Part shown: positions 44,966-56,314 of the stretch, in pieces
Layout: each line of letters starts with the position of its first letter
How positions within the stretch are numbered: position 1 is the stretch's first letter
NCBI RefSeq assembly: GCF_021917145.1
Contig: NC_061067.1
Span: 2,165,596-2,229,595 of the forward strand
Direction of reading: 5' to 3'
DNA: 64,000 bases
DNA from: Hypomesus transpacificus
Lineage: Eukaryota > Chordata > Actinopteri > Osmeriformes > Osmeridae
Notes under the pieces: generated by a model
What the model saw: only the letters and a program-made list of their open reading frames with translations
What the model was told of the DNA's origin: nothing
The model's database searches: none
Translations under genes and position numbers: made by a program

Positions 44966-47900
44966 ATGAATGGAGCGAAAAAGCTTGTCCCACGAGCAGC
45001 TGGCCAGATGTTACTCTTTGTTTTGTGCCTTTTGCCACATTTCGGGTGGGCAGCAAACTTCAAGCAAGGGGACCCGGTTACTCTATATGTAAACAAAGTT
45101 GGGCCTTATCACAACCCCCAGGAAACGTATCATTATTACACGTTGCCTGTTTGCAGGCCGAAAGAGGTGAGTTTGAATATGACAAGTGTTTAACTAGGAT
45201 CAGTATAGATATGAGCTCTTACTTCATGACAAAATTACCTTACAGTTACATAAATGACTTAGAGTTTAATGTGATGGAGTCACTCTCAGTGTAGATAGAT
45301 GATAGACAGATACTTTATTGATCCAGAGGAAAGTCTAGTAAGATATTCTAGTCACACAGTTGCACAACGTGGTCTGTGTTGATGGCGTTCCTCTCCAGGT
45401 GCACCACAAGTCTCTGAGCCTGGGAGAAGTCCTGGATGGAGACAGGATGGCAGAGTCTCTCTACGCCATCCGCTTCAGAGAGAACACAGAGAAGAACCAG
45501 CTGTGCCAGCTGACCCTCACAGAGACGGAGGTACATGGCGTGTGGAAGGTTTCCCAGCGGGGGCCCGGCCCGGGGGGGCCGTGGGGTCACCGTCTCTGGC
45601 TGTGTGTTGCAGGTGGACCAGCTCAGAGAGGCTGTGGAGGAGCTGTACTACTTTGAGTTTGTCCTGGACGACATTCCGATCTGGGGCTTTGTGGGATACA
45701 TGGAGGAGAGCGGCTTCTTACCTCACAGTCACAAGGTGGGCGCTCTTCTTCTCCTGTCCTCTCCTCCTCTCCTCCTGTCCTCCTCTCCTCCTCTCCTCCT
45801 GTCCTCCTCTCCTCCTGTCCTCTCCTCCTCTCCTCTCCTCTTGTACTCTTTTCCTCAGCCAAACACCCTCTCAGCTCCCCTCTGCATCCTATAAACTGAC
45901 CCTGCGTGTGTCCCCCCCCCTCCCCTCGTGCAGGTGGGCCTGTGGACACACCTGGACTTCAACATCGAGTACAACGGCGACTCTGTGATCTTCGCCAACG
46001 TGTCTGTGAAGGACGTGAAGCCCGTGCCCCTGGAGGAGGCTGGCGGTGGGGGCGGGGGGCAGGGCGGGGGGCTGCAGGTCACCCACACCTACAGCGTGCG
46101 GTGGTACGAGAGCCCGCTGAGCCCTGCGCGGCGCGGGGAGAGGCTGAGGGATCACTCCTTCTTCCCCAAGACCCTGGAGATCCACTGGCTCTCCATCATC
46201 AACTCCCTGGTGCTGGTGGTGCTGCTGCTGGGCTTTGTCATCATCATCCTCATGAGGGTGCTGAAGAACGACTTCGCCAGGTATGTGTGGTGGATGTTGG
46301 TGATGGGGTGGGTTGGGGGTGGATGCTAGTGATGGGGTGGGGGTGGATGCTGGTGATGGGGTGGGGTGGGGGTGGATGCTGGTGATGGGGTGGGGTGGGG
46401 GTGGATGCTGGTGATGGGGTGGGGGATGGAGGTGAAGTGGGAGGTGGGGGAGGCTGGTGAGGACAGCTGTAGGGCCACCAGCCTGGAGAGCTGAGCTGCT
46501 GTTCTGCAGGTATAATGTGGAGGAGGAGGGGGGCTGTGAGGATATGGACCAGGGGGACAACGGCTGGAAGATCATCCACACAGACGTGTTCCGCTTCCCC
46601 CCCTACAAGAGCCTGCTGTGTGCTGTACTGGGAGTAGGGGCTCAGTTCCTGACTCTGGCAACAGGTTAGCACACACACACACACACCACACACACACACA
46701 AACACACACACACCACACACACACACACACACACCACATACACAAACTCTCTCCCCCTCCCTCCCTCACTCCCCCCCCTCCCTCCCCACAGGCATCATTG
46801 TCCTGGCGTTGCTGGGAATGTTCAATGTGCATCGTCATGGCGCAATCAACTCAGCTGCCATCGTGCTGTACGCTCTGACGAGCTGTGTGTCTGGGTATTG
46901 TTCCTGCGGCTTCTACACACAGATCCACGGGCAGCGCTGGGTGTGGAACATCATCCTCACCTCCTCGCTCTTCTCCGGTGAGGAGGAAGGCCATGGCCAG
47001 GGGAAACTCTGGGTGGAAATAACAATCGGGTTCATTTAGCTGCAGACGCTTTTATCTGAAGCTGTGAGATGGGATTTATCTCCTATGAAATGTTATTTCT
47101 CTGTTCTGTCTATGTGGGGGTGAGTACATAAAGATGTAGTTTTTTTAAGAACATGATTTGGAGCGTAGGCTTCTTCCATTTTGTTTCAGGTTTTGTGTTC
47201 CGTGCCCCGAGAATGTCCCTGTAATGGATTGGTGCACTGGAGCTTGAACTGAATTTTTGAACCATAAATCTTTTTTATTTCTATTGATGCTTTTCCCCTT
47301 GTCCTTCCTTCTCTGCTCTCTCTCCCATCCTCCTTACTTGCTATACTTCTATCTTCCTCCACTCATTCCACAAATCCCCCCATCCTCCCCGTCCTTCCCA
47401 TCCCCTCTCATCCGTTTTGATTGTTCCTGTCCCTCTTTCCGTCCATCCCACCCCAGCCCCCCTCTTCCTGACGTGGAGTGTGGTGAACTCAGTCCACTGG
47501 TGGAGCGGCTCCACTCAGGCTCTGCCCGCCTCCACCGTGCTGCTGCTGCTGGGCGCCTGGGCGCTGGTGGGCTTCCCTCTCACCGTGATCGGAGGCATCG
47601 TGGGGAGGAACCGGGCCGGAAGCTTCCAGGCGCCCTGCCGCACGCGCAACATCCCCCGGCAGATCCCCAAACAGCCCTGGTACAAGCACCCAGCCGTGCA
47701 CATGGCCATAGGGGGCTTCCTGCCCTTCAGGTGAGGCTGGGGGGATAGATGGGGCAAGACGATGTGTAGCAATGCTAGGAGTTCAAAGATCCACGGTAGC
47801 AATGAGCAAATCGGCTCTTAGAGATCAAAGTAATTCACCTATTGTAAATGATGACAGATTTTTTTATATTGCTCTGGCAGGATACTCATATGAACCCCCT

Positions 47901-48317
47901 GAATGTGTCCCTCTCCCCCTCAGTGCCATCTCAGTAGAGCTGTACTACATCTTTGCCACGGTGTGGGGTCGTGAGCACTACACGCTGTACGGCATCCTGC
48001 TGTGTGTGTTTGCCATCCTGCTGTCTGTGGGCGCCTGCATCTCGGTGGCACTCACCTACTTCCTGCTTTCTGGAGAGGACTACCGCTGGTGGTGGCGCAG
48101 CGTCCTGAGCGCAGGCTCCACCGGCATCTTCATCTTTGTGTACTCGCTGTTCTACTACCGGAACCGCTCCTCCATGAGCGGCCTGGTCCAGAGCGCAGAG
48201 TTCTTCGGGTACTCGCTGCTCACAGCGCTGGTGTTCTCCCTCATGCTGGGAACAGTGTCCTTCTGGGCATCACTGGCGTTCATACGCTACATCTACCGCA
48301 GCCTCAAGATGGACTAG
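44966..48317 (+). CDS. tm9sf1: Transmembrane 9 superfamily member 1
   Basis: Nonaspanin of endosome and autophagosome membranes. Eight exons: 44966-45166, 45399-45530, 45613-45735, 45934-46280, 46510-46664, 46792-46977, 47457-47730, 47924-48317; 603 residues (human 606) with all phases closing. The signal peptide is at the start ([15 protein letters not shown]). The lumenal part contains [54 protein letters not shown] and [10 protein letters not shown]. Nine membrane spans begin at [20 protein letters not shown], followed by [43 protein letters not shown] and [19 protein letters not shown]. The C-terminus [10 protein letters not shown] has the family's K-x-D Golgi/COPI signal. A Gly-rich insert ([11 protein letters not shown]) sits in the lumenal loop. 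It lies beside ipo4 in human; here nanog lies between them. Confidence 0.96.
45290..45345. repeat. Interspersed retroposon tail fragment
   Basis: Read on the minus strand it is GGATCAATAAAGTATCTGTC followed by ATCT-type repeats, a motif common at the 3' ends of fish non-LTR retroposons. Too short to assign to a family. Confidence 0.4.
45740..45845. repeat. CTCCT-rich repeat in tm9sf1 intron 3
   Basis: Imperfect CTCCTCTCCTCCTGTC repeats near the exon 3 donor. Confidence 0.8.
46290..46435. repeat. About 30-bp G-rich repeat in tm9sf1 intron 4
   Basis: Copies of GGGGGTGGATGCTGGTGATG beginning 10 bp after the exon 4 donor. Confidence 0.85.
46668..46742. repeat. CA microsatellite in tm9sf1 intron 5
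   Basis: Interrupted (CA)n starting just after the exon 5 donor. Confidence 0.9.
47033..47063 (-). repeat. SINE tail fragment
   Basis: Reverse complement reads CAGATAAAAGCGTCTGCAGC, close to the shared 3' tail of fish tRNA-derived SINEs. Confidence 0.45.
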
Positions 48318-48636
48318 TGCACGCACACACCTGATAGAGGAAACAGTACCTTCACATACACATTCCCCATCATGTCAGACAAAAAAACAGTGCGTGTGCA
48401 CACCCCTCTGGCTGGGGGAGAGCCTGAGGCCTTCTGGGGGCAACAGGAGCCTAACCCCATCATAGTTGAAAAGGGACGTACAGATGGTGAGGGGAGATAA
48501 AGGGATGAGTGATGCTACGTATGAATGACTTGTTCTAGGGTTTAGAGTGATTGTAAAATGGTGATGGGAGCAATATTGACTTGTATATTACGGTCACCCT
48601 CAACTGTTGGTTCTGATGTAAATATACAATCTTTTC

Positions 48637-48642
48637 AATAAA
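48637..48642 (+). terminator. Polyadenylation signal of tm9sf1
   Basis: AATAAA 320 bp after the stop codon. Confidence 0.65.
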
Positions 48643-48747
48643 AACCTTTGTTACAAGACACACGTTTTGTACATTTGTTTCAAAGAATCAGAGGTGCTGA
48701 TCATGAAAAATGATTTTTTGTATTTCAGCCTCATAATGCAAGATATC

Positions 48748-49125
48748 TAGCCTGACATTGTCATACTCATAATTCTAGTCAGAATATGAGTCTGAAAACT
48801 CTCCGTTGGGCTGTGACTACGGGGCGTGTTTCAACCGAACTCGTAAAACAAATGCCTCTTCGCTCAATTGGATAGACCTACAACCAATCAGAGCACGTAA
48901 TATGTTTGTTGAAAACGAATTCAACCCAAGCGCTCTTTCGTGACGTTGTTGATTACGTTACTGTTGATCATCTGTCCATGATCGTATAAAGCCCGCCCTG
49001 GCAATTTCATTGGTCCGTCCCAATTCTGGTTTTCTGTAGTTGTCCCCAATACGAGACCCTCCAGACCCAACTTCCCGACCAAATTTGTTTGTGGGCGGGG
49101 AGAAGTTGGGCTGGCAGCCAGGCTA
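48748..49125. mobile_element. MITE-like element with TAGCCTG ends
   Basis: Begins TAGCCTGACATTG and ends GGCTGGCAGCCAGGCTA, giving short inverted TAGCCTG termini. No coding frame of note. Flanks show only a weak direct repeat (AGATAT/AGATCT). It resembles a widespread fish MITE end but the family is uncertain. Confidence 0.5.
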
Positions 49126-49750
49126 CCAGATCTACATACTTCATTACAAAAACAGTCAGACAAAATCAGTTAACAGGCATTTATTTGGAAATACCCCAAA
49201 GTTCATACCCAACAGGGAGCCCAGTTTCCATTTGAGTAAAAAACAAACAAAAAAACATTCCAAATCAGATCTTATGAACACCAGGCCAAAATCATTGATG
49301 TTTATTTAAAACCGTTTCCAACAAAAGGGAAACCAACCAGGGTTTATATTTAAAAAAAATAAGCCAACCCAAATAAAAACCTGTTAAGCTGAAAGGGGAG
49401 CAGCTCTTTCACCTTTGGGACTTGGAATGACAACCATTCAGTGCAATAAGATGTGTACACATCAGACGTGTGGCAGTTCCTTATACAAGTCTAGATGGAA
49501 TTAAACAAGCTGCTCCAGGCACACTGCAGAGAACACATCCACTATAAATACTCTGGTAAGAACTTTGATAGACATGGTATACAAATATAAAAAGATATGA
49601 CCAATAAAAAAACCTCCTAGCTCATGACACTAACATTAACACTCCATTGAATAGATGGCAGAACTACTGACACCCATTTCATTGTAAACAGCCCATGGAA
49701 ACTTTACAAGGCAAAAAAACCACAAGGGAAATGTGTGGTGTTCCTGGCGT
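49126..49750. other. nanog 3' flank
   Basis: AT-rich 3' UTR-like sequence. TTTATT at 49301-49306 could be the minus-strand polyadenylation signal. No gene seen. Confidence 0.45.
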
Positions 49751-51752
49751 CTAAAGGCCGGCCTCGTGGGGGGGCCCGGGGAGGACAGGGTTCCCCTCGT
49801 CTCTGTTCATGCTGGTGATGGAGACGGCCTCCGCGGGGCTGTAGCCAGGGTGGGTGTACTGGTAGTGGGTGACAGCAGGGGGCCGAGGCCAGCAGGGGGC
49901 CAGGGAGCGGGGCCCGGGCTGGGGGGAGGGGGGAGGAGGGGCAGGGTAGGCCCCAGGACCGGGGTAGTAGGGCAGCTTGGAGACGCTCTGTCCTGATTCC
50001 CTCATCGGGTGGGTGTAGTAGTCTGGAGTCTGAGGACCGGCTGGAAACTGGCACACAGAGAGAATGTTATGATCACACACGTAGCAATAAACATTTAAAG
50101 GAGAGGGCTCCCCTCATGTCCTGTATCATCCTGCCTTTAAGACCTCATCCAGACTGTGAAGAGGCCTCCATTGTGGATGAGTTACTTTAAGTCCGTGCCT
50201 CAAGAGTCTCTGTTATTGAACAGGACACATTGGCTGGACTACAGATGACCCAATTATTAACACACCCATCTACATGATATAATGACACATGTATCCATAG
50301 TACCTGGTGTCTAATGAGCTCACCTGGTTGGCTGTGGGGGTGCTGGGGTAGCCTGCTGGGCCTGTTGGGGTGCTGGGGTAGCCTGCTGGGCCTGTGGGGG
50401 TGCTGGGGTAGCCTGCTGGGCCTGTGTACCTCTCAGACACCCAGCTATTGTCCTTCTGGTGTCTCCTAAGCTTCATCCTCCGGTTCTGGAACCAGGTCTT
50501 CACCTAACACACGTTTACATTATTCATTAGCAGACTAAAATGTGATTGATCCAAACTCACGTACAAACAGTAGATTAAGGATTAGAATTGCACAGCTCTA
50601 ACAGTATTTCGCGGTCAGTGTCATGAACTGTGTTTTCCAGGCACAGTTCAGAACTAAATCACCAACCACAAGTATATGCGTTTCAAGTGAAGTAATGATA
50701 TTGGTCTCACCTGTTTGTACGTCAGCCCGGTCAGCCTTGCCATCGTTTTCATCTCCACCGGGGTGAGGTATCTCTGCATGCTGAACCGGTGGGTCAGGGC
50801 GGTCATTTGGCTATCGGAGAAGGCCGCCCGCGCCTTGGGTTTCGTCTTCGATGTCGACAGGGGAACGGGTCCGGGGTTACTGACCGCCTCGCCGCCCGGA
50901 GGAATGGGGTCTTCTTCAGGCAGAGAGCTGGATACGTTTCCAGGGCTCCCGCCGTCTGTCTCCTCGCCCGGATCGTCCCGCTTCCAGTCGGCAGGGTGGG
51001 TCTGAGGAACAAAGCCTCTGTTGCTCCCTGAACTCCAAGAGTCTGAACGAGACGAAAAGTAAAATACCAAATTTGAGAATGCAAACGAGAGCCACACGGC
51101 GGCGCCATACATTACTGAGACCTCCAAAAAACGCACAGTCGTCGCTCTAACTACTTTCAAGATGGCTTTGAATTCATGGTTGGCGGTGGAGATCGCAGCC
51201 CTTGACCGGGACCCAGAAAATGTAGGTTACCGGTGCCGTGCACATCACTTAATAGTAAATATTAGCTTGCAGATGTGTATTGCTTGCCAAAGTTAATTAG
51301 CCATCTATCTAGGTCTACTAGCACACTAGCTAGCTAGCAGTGCTAGCTATACACATACCTGGCGATGTGTGAGCCTCAGAATCACTTGTTGGGGGGTCGC
51401 TATTTACGTGCTCAACTTTAATCCTTTCATCAAGTTCGGTCCGGTTGTGGGACAGGAAAAGCCGCCCGGTCTGCATGTGAGAGTCGCCAAAATACAGGAC
51501 ACCCGGTCCTGGGTAATGGACGTTATTTACAGCGATGTGTTCTGGGCTCCGGGGTGGCGATTCTTGCTGCGGCGCCGCGAGCTGCGGATTCGAATAGTAG
51601 CCTCCATTAGCCCCCGTTTGATACGCGGCCTCGGCCCAACCCGGTAAGTTTGAGTTATTTTGCTCGGATCCCGTTTGGTACATGAGACCATATGCGTACG
51701 CGTGGTAGGACGGGTTGTAGTTGTAGTTAACTGGGATCTTCCAGTCTGCCAT
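49751..51752 (-). CDS. nanog: Homeobox protein Nanog
   Basis: Pluripotency and maternal-zygotic transition homeodomain factor. Four exons (plus coordinates, read right to left): 51359-51752, 50711-51042, 50324-50503, 49751-50047; 400 residues, phases closing. The start is fixed by MADWKIPVNYNYNPSYHAYA, matching fish Nanog. The homeodomain spans exons 2 and 3: KPKARAAFSDSQMTALTHRF, QRYLTPVEMKTMARLTGLTY, then KQVKTWFQNRRMKLRRHQK with the Nanog/NK-type NRRMK helix 3. After it comes a 10-residue repeat (GPAGYPSTPT, three copies), then a Pro/Tyr-rich tail (SKLPYYPGPGAYPAPPPPSP). The intron inside helix 3 is at the position expected in Nanog. Placement between tm9sf1 and ipo4 differs from mammals. 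Confidence 0.93.
50334..50427 (-). repeat. 30-bp coding repeat in nanog exon 3
   Basis: Three copies of a 30-bp unit, GGGGTAGCCTGCTGGGCCTG being its core on the plus strand, encoding GPAGYPSTPT. One copy has a single silent change. Confidence 0.93.
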
Positions 51753-52683
51753 GCTGAGTGTCGGCCCGTTCGGCTCAAGCAGGATGTTAAGGTTAAAAAT
51801 GTTCGGTTCTTCGACGCCGTCCGATACGCTTCTCCGTCGCACTGCCACAAAAGTCATGAGTGTACCAAGCCAAATGGAAACAGGTGGCGTTTTTAAATGA
51901 AGGTGCGTTGTGGGTGTGGAGACCAATGTAGGTGTGGATCAAGATTGCAACCAATCAGTTACGTGTATTCAGGTCTACGCAGGTAAAGGCCGCGCCCCTA
52001 GGCCGTGTGCGACATGAGGCAGGTCAAGTTTGGAGATTACGAACAGCGACCTCCAAATTCAACTGATTCAGTTATTAGTTAGATCTAAGATTGACTAAAT
52101 GAGGGACGAAACAATTCCTCACAATCAAAGATAATTTAAAAACTAAAATTATAGCCTAGATGTGGTTGCTATTGTCTCATATTTAAACCATCCACATTTT
52201 GGGGGGTAAGGTAACAGTGTAATGATTGTACAATGGCAGATAATGCACACTTCTAGAAACATCTATTTCCGCCAAACACAGGCATTAGCATTGCATATGC
52301 TTGAACTGTGTAACATTGCAGCTGAGAGGATGTTGTACTCATCCGTTCACTGCTGATCTGCTTTCCTCACTAGATGTACTTTTTATGTTCCAAATAAAAA
52401 CGTCAATACAATATCAACAATACACTATTTTAAGATGCTTTGTAGTCCAAACATTATGTATGTTTAGACTCCAAAAATCAAGATGTGATTTGGATAAATA
52501 GCAGACATTTTATTTAAATGATGACAAATATACTTTCAGAGTCACTAGATGGATCTATGACCCAGACAAAAGGGTGTAAGCTACTATAGATGTGCTAGCC
52601 TGACCAGAGCAGCTATGGGTCCAACTATAACTATAGTCTTCCAAGTAGCAACTCACAAGAAAGTAAGGGGATACATTTCCATT

Positions 52684-52730
52684 ACCTTTCATTCATTTAG
52701 CAGACACTTTTTGTATTCAAAACAACCATA
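52684..52730 (-). repeat. SINE tail fragment
   Basis: Reverse complement reads AAAAAGTGTCTGCTAAATGA, the common 3' tail of fish tRNA-derived SINEs. Confidence 0.5.
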
Positions 52731-53123
52731 CAAATAATGCATGTAATAAGTACAGCAGATCACGGGTCAGAAGTGTGTGTGGGGAAGTTTGGTTTTGGAC
52801 AAGCAGTCCAGGGTAGCCTGTGACTTTGAAGTATGAGGAGCACTGTTTAATAATGTGTGTGTCTTGGAATGTGAACGTCTGTAATGTGTGTGTGTAAAGT
52901 CAGGCTTATTGTATCAATAGGCACAGCTGTGGTTGTGCAAGTTCCCCACCAGGATCCATTAGCAAAAACCTTTCACCAAAATGAAGAATTACCATCCAAA
53001 TGCTTGTTTGTGGTCCACCTCCTTGACTAGATTGGAATGGTAATATTTCAGTTGGAGGTGAAAACAAGTGATGATGGTGAGCTGATGGTACTGTTAGCAT
53101 ACTCACTGAACTCTGCCTGGACA

Positions 53124-53127
<4 letters not shown>

Positions 53128-53157
<30 letters not shown>
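53128..53157. repeat. Poly-G run
   Basis: About 29 consecutive G; the length is probably unreliable in the assembly. Confidence 0.8.
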
Positions 53158-53659
53158 GTTAGGCATGGCTGGAATGTAGGGTGTGGTTGTGTAGTTAACA
53201 CACATTTTAGTTGCACAGCCTGACCATAATTGTATGTATCGTTTCTCATCTATGTCTCCAGTTGATGCTTGAGGAGTAACTGAACTTTAGGCTGTTGTAG
53301 TCAGTGTTGGATAAAATATGTGCTTTCATCATCACGTTTATTTTGACCAAATCATGCAGTCTTTTTAATGGGTTGAGCATAATGTTGCAGTTATTTAAAT
53401 CCTGTTTTAATGTGGTCCTTTCAGCTATAGCAACTGTAAGCGAGATGTCATTGTTGCACTGTAGTTGCACTGTTGCACAGATATCAGCCTATTATTTTTA
53501 TTCACCGCGCCTTTTCAGACATGGTAACTTTTTTAAGAGGCAAGTAATTACAGAGAATTCCTTGACTGACCACCGGAAACCTGTAGAACTATGAACATAT
53601 GAGTATGAACTTATGATCCTTGATCTTCAACTACTTTTTATGTACGCTAATTGTGCGTC

Positions 53660-53690
53660 GTTTTAGATAAAAGCGTATGCTAAATGTTTA
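53660..53690 (+). repeat. SINE tail fragment
   Basis: TTTAGATAAAAGCGTATGCT followed by AAATG, again the common fish SINE tail. Confidence 0.5.
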
Positions 53691-54419
53691 AAACAGGCGC
53701 TTTAGGTGGCAAGATCGACCAGCAAAGGTGTTTTTTTAAAGTTAACTGGTGGTTTTGTGTCATTGTGTGACAAGGTACTCCTGCTTTGTTCGCTAGACGA
53801 GGTGTAAATCGCTATAGGCCCTACTTGTCTCTCCGCACACCTATGAATGTGAATTACCCGGTGATCAACAGGATCTGAAGTTTTTTATTTTACTTGCCTC
53901 CCGTCCGTACCTTTTCATCGTAACCACATTTTAGATTTGATTTGTAATTCCTCCTCACCACATGCCGGCAGTGTGTGCATGTATTGCGACTACAGAATGT
54001 CATATATTTGACGTGGTCCCTTTAACAAGTTGACTCTCTCCAGAGAGAACCCTGTCTCCGCTCACGTGGAGTTCTGACCCGTCCTGTCCGCGTGCTGGCT
54101 GACTTGACTGAACGAGCCAGACAGTCAACGACACTCACATCTCAACTGCCAGCTGTGTGGGTCTGGGGCATCCACCGGTTTATTATATTTATTCATACCG
54201 AATAGATCAAACTAGCTAGCAAGCAAAGTTGCGATCTAACCAGAGAAGGTGTTGTCATATACGTTGATCCGACCAAATCAAACATTTAGGCGCATATTTC
54301 CCCGTACGAAAGCCCTTCTGTACAGTACAGTAAGGGCGAACTTTGGCGAAATACACGTTTGTTTTTGAACAATAACATTTCAAAGCATCAGATCTTGGTG
54401 AGATTTTGGACAAGCCAAG

Positions 54420-56273
54420 ATGTCAGAGGAACTGGAGCACATTCTCTCTCAGCTCACTCAACCTGACAATACGATTATTCAGCAGGTAAAATGATCCATC
54501 ACGCTTTATGGATTTAGGACACTTTCTCGTTAGCTAGCTGATATGGTTTAACTTCCGTCAGCCAGAATGCCTACCAACTGCACTAGTACTGTCACTGTAG
54601 CTAGCTAGTACAGCAGTTATGATGGCGGTTAGTCATCGATGTGTGTAGACCTAGCAAGCTAGCTAATGGTAGTGAGTATCACTCTATTATCCTTTTTTCT
54701 GTCACCATTCATGCCAGTAATTTAACCAAAAGCTGTTTTGTTTCACCCCCTTTCTAGGCTACGGCGCAGCTGAAACAAGCTTTTAAAGACCCAGCCATCA
54801 TCCCTGCATTATGTGCTGTCATGACCGGTTCACAGAACCCACAGGTGAATAATCAACTTCCTGTTCAAGTCGACTCTCTCATCCGAACTTGAACATGAGT
54901 TTAATAACCGTCTCGACTGTGAAGATGTTTGTGTCTTGCTGACGGTGTGGCTGTCTCCTAACCGTCAGATCCGCCAGTCAGCTGCGGTGATGTTGAGGAT
55001 GAGGGTGAAAAAGCACTGGAAGAAGATCAGCCCTGATCACAGAGAGAGGTCAGCTTTGATCTTAACATACATGTTTGTGTTGGTTTAGCTATCACTTTAA
55101 TTAACATGTATGTTGATTTCTGTCCTTTCAAAGTCTGAAGGCAGTGGTGCTGCAGGCTTTCACCCAGGAGACAGAGTAAGACACTGTTCATATTCATATT
55201 GAAGTAGTAGACTTCCCAAGTGAAAAGCGATAAGCATAGACAACATCTGACAGTAAACAATGTAGCAGTGGAACACTTCAAACTCTCTTGTCTTAATGTC
55301 CGGTCCGTTGGTTTTCCGTTATTTTCAGTTTGATACTTTTATCCAACAGAACTAATGAATAGAGCCCACTGCTCCTTGACTGAGGTCAGTGTGTTGTTTA
55401 ACCATGTGTTTGTATTGCAGGCACGCTGTGCGCCACTCCCTGTCCCAGCTGAGCGCTGTGCTGGTGAAGCACGAGAGCCCAGACCGCTGGCCTGCCCTGC
55501 TGGATCTGCTCAACCAGTCCACCAGCTGCAACAACCCGCATGACAGACAGGTGGCGCACCTCTCCCTCCCTCTGGACGTTCATCACTACATACTTCAGCT
55601 CCTAGTGGGGGATCTCCTCAAAGCCCATTGAAGTGTATTGATGGTCAATCTGAGCCTGAGATGAGGTCAACAACATGGCTGCATTGAGATATCAGTGCTG
55701 TGAGATGTGGTAGCCAGGCAGACAGACAGACAGACAAACAAACAGGCAGACAGACAAACAAACAGACAAACAGACAGGCAGACGCAGACAGACAGACAGG
55801 CAGACAGGCAGGTCACATTAAGGACGTTGGGTTTCTCCTGCCTCCTCTTAGGTGGGCCTCCTGCTCCTCAGTAAAGTGGTGGACTCGAACCCGGAGCCCT
55901 TCAAGCCGCACTACCGCCAGCTGCTGCAGCTGTTTGGCACCGTGCTGCAGGACCTGAACAACCCCACCGCCATTTATTACTGCATCCTCACCCTCACCTC
56001 CATGACGGCCTACACAGGCACCGAGGAGATGGTGGGTCCCACACCAGCTCAGACCTGGCCTCGCTCTGGACCTATAGGCCAGTCTTCCCTCCCCCCGGTC
56101 TGTACTGAGGGGTTGTGTTTGGTCTGTTTCAGAATCTCATGCGCTCCCTTGTTCCCAAACTGATCACTGCTCTCAAACACCTCATCAAGGGTGACCAGGT
56201 AGGGTGCCATCCAGTTGTGTCTTCCTGTCAAGAAATACAATTGTATGTTTTTTGCTCCTTATAAGGGATGGTG

Positions 56274-56314
<41 letters not shown>

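Larger units (their letters stand above)
51753..54419. promoter_or_regulatory. Divergent region between nanog and ipo4
   Basis: 2.7 kb between head-to-head starts. It holds a POU-site-like AGCATTGCATATGC at about 52287-52300 near a CATTG/ACATTG Sox-like core, a G-run of about 30 at 53128-53157, and two SINE tail pieces. No protein-coding gene recognised. Confidence 0.4.

Noticed and set aside
48921-49163. 80-residue minus-strand frame downstream of tm9sf1
   Set aside because: It lies within a MITE-like repeat and matches no family.
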